Shown: positions 1 to 4,875 of the stretch, in pieces
Layout: every line of letters begins with the position of its first letter
Numbering within the stretch: the first letter of the stretch is position 1
Assembly: GCA_965369945.1 (NCBI GenBank)
Contig: CBDUST010000202.1
Coordinates: forward strand, 1 to 8,553
DNA: 8,553 nt
Direction: 5' to 3'
DNA from: JADFNO01 sp965369945
Lineage (GTDB): Bacteria; Planctomycetota; Phycisphaerae; Phycisphaerales; SM1A02
The notes under the pieces: model-generated
What the model saw: the letters and a program-made list of their open reading frames with translations, nothing else
Told to the model about the DNA's origin: nothing
Database searches by the model: none
Program-made: the position numbers and the translations under genes

Positions 1-89
1 AGGTAATCGTCCGACGGATCGACCCGCTTCAGAGCGACGATACGATCAGGGGTCTGCTCCAAGATGTCATCGAGCAAGGTGAATTTCAT
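1..89 (-). CDS. Partial N-terminus of a FabZ-like 3-hydroxyacyl-ACP dehydratase
   Basis: An ATG at 89 on the minus strand opens a frame that runs off the left edge after 29 full codons, beginning MKFTLLDDILEQTPDR and continuing through IVALKRVDPSDDY. This N-terminal pattern (a short strand, L-D-x-I-L-x-x-x-P, then I-V-A-x-K and an acidic 'xxDDYL' stretch) resembles FabZ/FabA-type hotdog dehydratases, which remove water from 3-hydroxyacyl-ACP in fatty-acid elongation. The catalytic His and Glu would lie beyond the window, so activity cannot be judged. No strong Shine-Dalgarno is visible before the ATG. The gene is divergent from ftsK. The identification comes from the pattern of a short fragment and is moderate only; other hotdog-fold proteins are possible. 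Confidence 0.55.
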   Translation of the reverse strand, partial: MKFTLLDDILEQTPDRIVALKRVDPSDDY

Positions 90-362
90 TGATGGCAGTC
101 TCACTCGCCAACTCAAGCAACGAGGTCGAGGGTAGGTTCTTACAAGGCAGCGGGCAACTGCGGTTCAACCAGGACCCGCTGAGCGCATACGCTGCGCCGG
201 TAACGCGAGGTCTATTAGGATGTCTCGATTGGGGTGAAATTGCGGGCCGAAGCGCCGCAAACGGCACGAGCGTCAACCAAGGCCCGCAGATGCTGCGCGG
301 CCTGGCAGCATCGAGCTGCATTCCTGTCCGAAACTCGCGGTCAGAGCCGATAGGCAAGGGCT
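90..362. other. Divergent intergenic region with clustered inverted repeats
   Basis: This spacer between the dehydratase-like gene and ftsK has short open frames on both strands, but their translations show no family-like pattern. It contains several perfect inverted repeats: 148-154 with 175-181 (7 bp), 182-185 with 190-193 (4 bp), 241-248 with 281-288 (8 bp, enclosing a GCCG-CAAA-CGGC hairpin at 254-265), and 289-296 with 305-312 (8 bp). The last two abut exactly. No clear -35/-10 pair was found for either gene. The repeats could be a structured 5' leader of ftsK or protein-binding sites. Confidence 0.5.
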
Positions 363-2843
363 ATGGCACGCAAGGCTGTCAGTGCGCGCGAGTATGAGGA
401 CGACGCCATGTCGCCGGCAATGTTGGCGCGGCGGGTTGGATGGATTGCGCTCGGAGCAACATGGCTTTTCCTCGTCGTAGCGCTGATCAGCTTCGACTCA
501 ACGGATTGGCCTTCACACGCCGTGGCATCGCACAACGAACCGACGCGCAATCTTTGCGGCCCGGTCGGAGCGTTGATCGCCTATTGGTGTTACCACGTCA
601 TCGGAATCGGATCGTGGGTCTTGCTCGCGGGAGTCGCGGGGTATCTCGGGGTGATCGTCACAGGTCGAACGGTTACGCATCCGGTCGTTCGCGCGTTCGG
701 ACTTGTGTTCATGGCTGTTACAGTCTCGAGCTTCCACGGTCTACTTGCGCCGGAGGTCGGTACGCTAGCCGGCTCGAAAGCAGGGCTGCTGGCGGGGATT
801 CTGGTGGACGAATTCGACCAACGCTTCAGCAGCGTGGGAACGTTCTTGATCCTCCTGGCGGGGTTCAGCGTTGGAGCGATCGTGGCTGTAGATCGCTTGG
901 TGCTGGCCTTGCCCCCGCTGCTTGGCGCCGGCGCAAGGGCCACACACCGTGCCGGCGGTGCACCGGTGCGCCTTCTGCGCGCTCTTCGCGCCCGTCCGGA
1001 GGCAGCCCTAGCCACGCTCGGCAGACCGACCATCAAGCCGACTAGAAGCACGCCGATCATCGAGGACTCCGATCCGGCCGACGAACCAGCGCCGAAGCGC
1101 AGCCGTTTATCAGCAGAGGAATTGCAGAAGAAGATCGCCAGGCTTCCCGTACGGATGGGCGGCTCTGTGACGACCGTTGCTAAGGACGAGGATATTCCAC
1201 GACACGAAAGTTTCGAGGGGTATCAGTTCCCGACACTGGAGTTGTTACAGGATCCGGAATCAAACTACTCCGGCAAGATGGAGGCGTTCGTTCGCAAGCA
1301 GGCGGAGCAGCTTGAGAACGCCTTGCAGACGTATCACATTGACGGGGAAGTCGTGGGAATCGAATCCGGTCCAGTGGTGACGTTGTACTCGGTGCAGTTG
1401 GTGCCGGGCACGAAGGTGGCGAAGATCCAGGCCGTGGCGAGCGATCTGGCTCGTGCTCTCCGCGCGCACAACATCCGGCTGGTCCCCAACATGGCGGGCA
1501 AGACCACGATCGGGATCGAGATTCCGAATCTCTATAAGGAGCGCGTACGACTCAAGGAACTCATGAGCGGCGGACACGCTGAGGGCATGGTGCTGCCGAT
1601 GTTCCTGGGCAAAGACGCATCCGGTGAGCCGTTGGTGGCTGATCTGACGCGCATGCCGCACATGCTGATTGCCGGCACGACGGGGTCGGGCAAGAGCGTC
1701 TGCATGAATTCGATCATCATGAGTTGGCTGTACACGAAGCGCCCTGATGAGCTGAAGCTCATTCTTGTTGATCCAAAAATGGTGGAGCTGAGTCAGTTCG
1801 CTCATATCCCGCATCTGATGTGCCCAGTGGTGACGGAGATGTCCAAAGCCGCAGCCATCCTGGAGTGGGCCATCGACAAAATGGAGGAGCGCTACGAACT
1901 GTTGCGAGAAGCGCAGGTGCGCGATATCGCCGGATACAACCATCTGAGCGAAGACGAGCTGTATGAGGCATTCGAGCCGGCCAACGAGGAAGAAAAAGCA
2001 AGGATTCCCAAGCGGCTGCCGTACATCGTCTTTGTGATCGATGAGTTGGCGGACCTGGTTCTGACGTACAAAGAGGTGGAACAGTCCGTCGTGCGCATCG
2101 CACAAAAAGCCCGCGCGGTGGGGATTCACTTGATCGTTGCCACACAACGTCCTCAGGCGAATGTCGTGACGGGGCTGATCAAGTCGAACATGCCCTGCCG
2201 CGTCAGCTTCAAGGTCTCTTCGGGGATGGATAGCCGAATCGTGATGGATCAAAAGGGAGCGGAATTGCTGCTGGGCCAGGGTGACATGCTCTTCCTCACA
2301 CCACACACGACCGAGGTCAGACGTGCGCAAGGCACGCTGGTAATGGATGCGGAAGTCCGCCGTGTTGTGAAATTCCTCTGTGGCGTAGCGGCGCCGCAGT
2401 TCGAGCGAAGTCTCGTGGCGATCCGGACAAAAACTACGGAGCTGGACGATGGAGCCGACTCGGGTGAACGCGACCCGCTGTTTGGAGAAGCTGTTGAGAT
2501 CATGATCGAAAGTGGACGCGGTTCGGTTTCGTTGTTGCAACGCCGCTTGGCCATCGGGTACAGCCGATCGTCGCGGCTGGTGGATCAAATGTACACCGCG
2601 GGAATCCTCGGCGACCACAAGGGCTCAGTCGCCCGCGAAGTGTTGCTAACGATCGATGAGTGGGAGCAGATGAAGGCGATGGAGGACGCAGCCCAGGCCA
2701 GCGGCACCCTCTTCACCGATGAGGATGAGGACGAAGCGGACGACGATGAGGATGAGGACGACGAGCTGGTGGAAGATGACGACGACGACGACGACGAATA
2801 CGAGGACGACGAGGAGGAGTACGAAGAAGAAAAGGAGCCGTAG
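363..2843 (+). CDS. ftsK: DNA translocase FtsK/SpoIIIE
   Basis: An 826-residue septal DNA pump that moves chromosome ends through the closing septum using ATP. The order is classical: hydrophobic segments at about 25-44, 66-99, 109-128 and 158-178 (the four-helix membrane domain), a linker of about 100 residues, the alpha/beta motor core from about 285, Walker A GTTGSGKS at 438-445, Walker B VFVIDE ending at D560-E561, the ATQRPQANVVTGLIKSN-type motor motif, and a winged-helix gamma domain at about 704-770, which in this family reads KOPS-type polar DNA motifs. Length is normal for a short-linker FtsK. Residues 786-826 are odd: 34 of 41 are Asp or Glu, after the gamma domain that normally ends the protein. 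Two starts are possible: ATG 363 (AAGGG only 2 nt upstream) and ATG 408 (GAGGA 7 nt upstream, better spaced). The longer form is given because its basic N-terminus before the first helix is common in the family. Confidence 0.96.
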   Translation: MARKAVSAREYEDDAMSPAMLARRVGWIALGATWLFLVVALISFDSTDWPSHAVASHNEPTRNLCGPVGALIAYWCYHVIGIGSWVLLAGVAGYLGVIVTGRTVTHPVVRAFGLVFMAVTVSSFHGLLAPEVGTLAGSKAGLLAGILVDEFDQRFSSVGTFLILLAGFSVGAIVAVDRLVLALPPLLGAGARATHRAGGAPVRLLRALRARPEAALATLGRPTIKPTRSTPIIEDSDPADEPAPKRSRLSAEELQKKIARLPVRMGGSVTTVAKDEDIPRHESFEGYQFPTLELLQDPESNYSGKMEAFVRKQAEQLENALQTYHIDGEVVGIESGPVVTLYSVQLVPGTKVAKIQAVASDLARALRAHNIRLVPNMAGKTTIGIEIPNLYKERVRLKELMSGGHAEGMVLPMFLGKDASGEPLVADLTRMPHMLIAGTTGSGKSVCMNSIIMSWLYTKRPDELKLILVDPKMVELSQFAHIPHLMCPVVTEMSKAAAILEWAIDKMEERYELLREAQVRDIAGYNHLSEDELYEAFEPANEEEKARIPKRLPYIVFVIDELADLVLTYKEVEQSVVRIAQKARAVGIHLIVATQRPQANVVTGLIKSNMPCRVSFKVSSGMDSRIVMDQKGAELLLGQGDMLFLTPHTTEVRRAQGTLVMDAEVRRVVKFLCGVAAPQFERSLVAIRTKTTELDDGADSGERDPLFGEAVEIMIESGRGSVSLLQRRLAIGYSRSSRLVDQMYTAGILGDHKGSVAREVLLTIDEWEQMKAMEDAAQASGTLFTDEDEDEADDDEDEDDELVEDDDDDDDEYEDDEEEYEEEKEP
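2718..2840 (+). repeat. GAN-triplet low-complexity tract encoding the acidic FtsK tail
   Basis: Almost every codon here is GAT, GAC, GAG or GAA, including six consecutive GAC codons at 2778-2795. It encodes residues 786-826 of the translocase (34 Asp/Glu, with single Ala, Leu, Val, Lys and Pro and two Tyr). Such a purine-rich tract can change in copy number by slippage without frameshift when whole triplets are gained or lost. Confidence 0.85.
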
Positions 2844-3044
2844 CTCGACAGACGGACAGTCCAGGTGCAAAGCGTGTGCGGGCCTGGATCGGGGCGAACT
2901 GATGGGCCCGCGACTCTGAGGGAACTGAGCAAACTAGTTAAGTGGAGGTAACGAACTGAGCCGACTATCGGGCGTCGGGCGGGCTAATGGGACCATACCG
3001 GGCCCTGGAAGCGGTGGAGAAGGAAGAAAATGGGCCTTTGCCTA
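2844..3044 (+). other. ftsK 3' region: hairpin and GAACTGA direct repeats, no gene seen
   Basis: No convincing protein gene. A hairpin pairs GCGGGCC at 2878-2884 with GGCCCGC at 2905-2911, extendable by G-U pairs; it lacks a following T-tract, so it is not a canonical terminator for ftsK. GAACTGA occurs three times (2896, 2922, 2953); the second and third copies extend to GAACTGAGC. A GGAGGT at 2944-2949 has no start codon at a usual distance. A 67-codon frame from ATG 2987 gives a translation without hydrophobic core or recognisable pattern. Confidence 0.4.
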
Positions 3045-3072
3045 TTGCCCATATCCAAAGCCATGCGATAAT
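3045..3072 (+). promoter_or_regulatory. Candidate sigma-70-type promoter for the downstream RNA
   Basis: TTGCCC at 3045-3050 (4 of 6 to TTGACA) and GATAAT at 3067-3072 (5 of 6 to TATAAT) are separated by 16 bp. Transcription would begin near 3079 and reach the terminator at 3420, giving an RNA of about 340 nt. The -10 element overlaps a GCGATA/TATCGC inverted repeat. The match is made by eye, so chance occurrence is possible. Confidence 0.3.
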
Positions 3073-3271
3073 TGAGATATCGCGGCGAGCCTCGCCAAAC
3101 CAAGGGAAAACCCCTTGCCGGGCGGCTCGGGCAGACCACGACGACCGCAGGCCGGCCATACCTCCAAGCGGCTGGGTCTACGGGCGATGAGCCCCTTGGG
3201 ACGCCGAGGGGAAAAGGAACCTAGCGGCAAGTGGTCACGCTTGCGACGGCTGGGGAGGCCAAATATCTTTC

Positions 3272-3283
3272 AAGGAGGTGATC
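3272..3283 (+). promoter_or_regulatory. Extended Shine-Dalgarno, 12-nt complement of the 16S rRNA 3' end
   Basis: AAGGAGGTGATC is the exact complement of the conserved 16S rRNA tail GATCACCTCCTT. The GGAGG core (3274-3278) lies 7 nt before a GTG at 3286, an optimal spacing. It is far longer than any ribosome-binding site of the protein genes in this window, which have four to five matching bases at most. Confidence 0.7.
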
Positions 3284-3285
3284 TA

Positions 3286-3327
3286 GTGAATTTATTGTGT
3301 GACTGTACAAAGGGGCTGCACGCCTGA
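3286..3327 (+). CDS. Possible 13-codon peptide VNLLCDCTKGLHA behind a perfect Shine-Dalgarno
   Basis: GTG at 3286 opens a short frame ending in TGA at 3325-3327; read with initiator Met it is MNLLCDCTKGLHA, with two cysteines in a C-D-C arrangement. The only support is the 12-nt ribosome-binding match ending 2 nt before the start codon. The last five codons run into the 5' arm of the 3313-3321/3358-3366 stem, so a translating ribosome would melt that stem and could change folding before the terminator. It could be a microprotein, a leader-type peptide, or a by-product of a sequence whose purpose is to pair with 16S rRNA. I do not recognise the peptide. Confidence 0.3.
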   Translation: MNLLCDCTKGLHA

Positions 3328-3384
3328 TCCCGTGCGTCCGACGGGGTTGCACGGGGAGTGCAGCTCGTGAGTAAAAACTCACGG

Positions 3385-3420
3385 ACCCGGTGGTCAACAA
3401 ACCACCGGGTTCTTTTTTTT
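3385..3420 (+). terminator. Intrinsic (rho-independent) terminator
   Basis: ACCCGGTGGT at 3385-3394 pairs perfectly with ACCACCGGGT at 3401-3410 across a six-base CAACAA loop, followed by TTC and then eight T residues up to 3420. It acts on plus-strand transcription, ending the candidate RNA and any readthrough from ftsK. The minus strand has no T-tract on its side, so it should not serve the convergent pilT. Confidence 0.93.
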
Positions 3421-3551
3421 GCGCTTGTAGCGATCAGCACGAGGGCTCTCGCCGATGTCGCATGCCTTCTTCATTCCACCGCAGGGTCAAGCCCATGCGG
3501 CTAAACGTCCATTCCCGATGCCTTGATGCCTTGATGCCTTGATGCCTTCCC
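3421..3551. other. Convergent spacer with a bulged hairpin
   Basis: No gene is seen between the plus-strand terminator and the pilT stop. CCGCA-GGG at 3479-3486 can pair with CCC-A-TGCGG at 3492-3500 with one bulged A; no T-tract follows on the minus strand, so it is only a weak candidate for ending the pilT transcript. The right end is occupied by the tandem 8-mer. Confidence 0.4.
3517..3548. repeat. Four perfect tandem copies of an 8-bp unit, GATGCCTT
   Basis: Copies are at 3517-3524, 3525-3532, 3533-3540 and 3541-3548 with no mismatch (AAGGCATC on the minus strand). The array begins three bases after the pilT stop codon at 3552-3554, so it would be transcribed as the first part of the pilT 3' untranslated region. 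Confidence 0.97.
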
Positions 3552-4664
3552 CTACCTCTTCACGCGCTGGATAAGTTTGTCCGCTGCAACCTCGATACCG
3601 CGCACCTTACTGATCAGCGCTTCGCGATTCGGCGCGTACTTCAGTGCGGTCTTGAGATCCACGTAATCCTCTTCAACCAATCGCGTAAGGCTGGACGTGA
3701 AACTGTGCATGCCCTCTTGCTCAGAGCCTGCAATGATCGCGGGCATATCGTCGTCTTCAGCTTCGCGAATCTTGTCCGCCACCGTCGAGTTGTTCAGCAG
3801 AACCTCGGTCGCCGGCATCCGGGGAATATCTTCCCGTACCGTCGGCAGCAGGCGCTGGGCCATTACCCCTCGCAGGCCGTTGGCCATACTCGAACGGATA
3901 AAGGTATGTTCCGTGGACGGGAAGAACTCGAGAATCCGCGCGAAGCTTTGCATGGTGTCGGCGGTGTGTAGCGTGACGAACACCGTGTGACCGGTCTCCG
4001 CAGCCATCAACCCCGCCATCATCGTTTCTCGGTCGCGCATTTCGCCGATCATGATCGTGTCCGGATCCTGGCGCACAGCGCCGCGTAGGGCTGATGGGAA
4101 GTCACTGACATCGATGCCAATCTCGCGTTGGCTGATGAACGACTTCTTCGGCATGAACAAATACTCGATCGGATCCTCGACCGTGATGATGTTGGACATC
4201 CTCGTCTCGTTCATATGGTCGATCATCGCCGCAAGCGTCGTTGATTTGCCGCAGCCGGTGACACCGCAAATCACAACCAGACCTTCGTGCGTGGTGTCGG
4301 CGACCTCTCCATAGACCTTGGGAAGGTGCAGCTCGTCGAAGCTGGGGATCGATGGGTTGACTCGCCGGATCGCAGCGTGAAGGCAACCGCCTGCATGGTA
4401 CAGGGCAACCCGGAAGCGCTCGGCCCCCTCCATGTGCGAAAAGTCGACGCCGCCCTTTTCCTCAAGCTGAGGCTTGAGATGGGCGGGTATGATGGGGGAA
4501 AGCAACTTACTCGTGTCGTCGGCGGTCAGGTCTCCGGATTCCACCCGATGCAGGTGCGAGGCGATCCGCAGGACCGGCGGCGAGCCGGTCTTGATATGGA
4601 GGTCCGATGCATTGACCTCCGCCATCTTGCCGAGCAGTCGGTGGATCGTTACAGATCCGAGCAT
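3552..4664 (-). CDS. pilT: Type IV pilus retraction ATPase, PilT family
   Basis: A 370-residue hexameric secretion ATPase that, in this family, powers depolymerisation of type IV pili at the inner face of the cytoplasmic membrane. Visible parts are an N-terminal PAS-like domain (SDLHIKTGSPPVLRI at 20-34), Walker A GVTGCGKST at 134-142, the Asp box TVEDPIEY at 161-168, an atypical Walker B with D202 and E208, the His box with H226 and H233, and a C-terminal segment TVADKIREAEDDD near 294-306 matching the place of PilT's AIRNLIRE motif. Length fits PilT (about 345-370). Position 138 in the P-loop is Cys, where Ser is usual. AGGGGA six bases upstream supports the ATG at 4664. No other pilus gene is in the window, so a PilU or other twitching ATPase role cannot be excluded. 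Confidence 0.9.
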   Translation of the reverse strand: MLGSVTIHRLLGKMAEVNASDLHIKTGSPPVLRIASHLHRVESGDLTADDTSKLLSPIIPAHLKPQLEEKGGVDFSHMEGAERFRVALYHAGGCLHAAIRRVNPSIPSFDELHLPKVYGEVADTTHEGLVVICGVTGCGKSTTLAAMIDHMNETRMSNIITVEDPIEYLFMPKKSFISQREIGIDVSDFPSALRGAVRQDPDTIMIGEMRDRETMMAGLMAAETGHTVFVTLHTADTMQSFARILEFFPSTEHTFIRSSMANGLRGVMAQRLLPTVREDIPRMPATEVLLNNSTVADKIREAEDDDMPAIIAGSEQEGMHSFTSSLTRLVEEDYVDLKTALKYAPNREALISKVRGIEVAADKLIQRVKR

Positions 4665-4875
4665 GTCACGTCCCCTTTGGGTTCTGGATTTCGATTCTTC
4701 TTCTCGCGATGCCGGGTGTAGTGCATCGGCCTTACAGAATAGACTCTATCACGCCGGAGGCAGTAATCGAAACCTGTTTCTGACGAATGGCGCCCATTGG
4801 GGCGGGCGATCGGCCTTCAAGGCCGCCAAATCGCCTATCCTGAGCGAATCGAGGCAGCTGGTAACGGGAGCGACG
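4665..4875. other. Divergent spacer between pilT and the carboxylase gene, with a compound hairpin
   Basis: This must hold the promoters for both neighbours, but I find no convincing -35/-10 pair on either strand. A two-part stem at 4805-4835 pairs GGCGAT with ATCGCC and, within it, CGGCC with GGCCG across a TTCAA loop, with a CCAA bulge. It lies 41 nt before the carboxylase start and could be in its 5' leader. A long frame from 4474 overlaps pilT and this spacer in phase with the carboxylase, but coding similarity begins only after 4876. Confidence 0.45.

Larger units (their letters stand above)
3079..3420 (+). ncRNA. Putative structured RNA, family not recognised
   Basis: The stretch has no convincing long coding frame but is dense in compact stems: 3084-3088/3092-3096, 3101-3106/3112-3117 with an AAAAC loop, 3133-3137/3175-3179 enclosing 3145-3148/3168-3171, 3192-3197/3206-3211, 3227-3233/3238-3244 with a GUCA loop, 3313-3321/3358-3366 enclosing 3329-3335/3349-3355, 3366-3372/3377-3383 with an AAAA loop, then the terminator. 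The 3' half also carries a near-maximal ribosome-binding sequence and a 13-codon ORF. I looked for and did not find signatures of RNase P RNA, tmRNA, SRP RNA, T-box, TPP or cobalamin elements. No plus-strand gene follows within 1.4 kb, so it is not an ordinary leader for the next gene. The 5' end is inferred from the candidate promoter; it could instead be processed from the ftsK transcript. Confidence 0.45.

Noticed and set aside
162..171. GGTTCAACCA as a tRNA T-loop
   Set aside because: The base after the loop is A, not the required C61, and there is no acceptor or anticodon stem around it.
89..397. A 102-codon plus-strand frame between the dehydratase-like gene and ftsK
   Set aside because: No recognisable pattern, overlaps the start of ftsK in another frame, and the region is better explained as a divergent control region with inverted repeats.
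1260..2618. A 452-codon open frame on the minus strand opposite ftsK
   Set aside because: It lies wholly antisense to an intact, well-conserved translocase; its translation is rich in His, Arg and Gln without domain-like pattern, as expected of a shadow in GC-rich DNA.
2987..3190. A 67-codon plus-strand frame in the ftsK-pilT spacer
   Set aside because: No ribosome-binding site, no hydrophobic core or motif, and it runs across the stems and the candidate promoter.
3241..3269. Second possible promoter, TTGCGA-17-TATCTT
   Set aside because: Only 4 of 6 matches at each box, and its start point near 3276 would fall inside the Shine-Dalgarno sequence, destroying it.
3079..3420. RNase P RNA or tmRNA as identity of the structured region
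   Set aside because: A 'GAGGCCAAATA' at 3255-3265 recalls a piece of RNase P RNA, but the conserved GAGGAAAGTCC and ACAGAA segments are missing; no tRNA-like TTCGA arm or CCA end of tmRNA is present.
4474..4875. In-frame upstream extension of the carboxylase gene by 134 codons
   Set aside because: It overlaps the start of pilT on the other strand and has no family-like sequence; ATG 4876 has a good ribosome-binding site and opens the conserved region.
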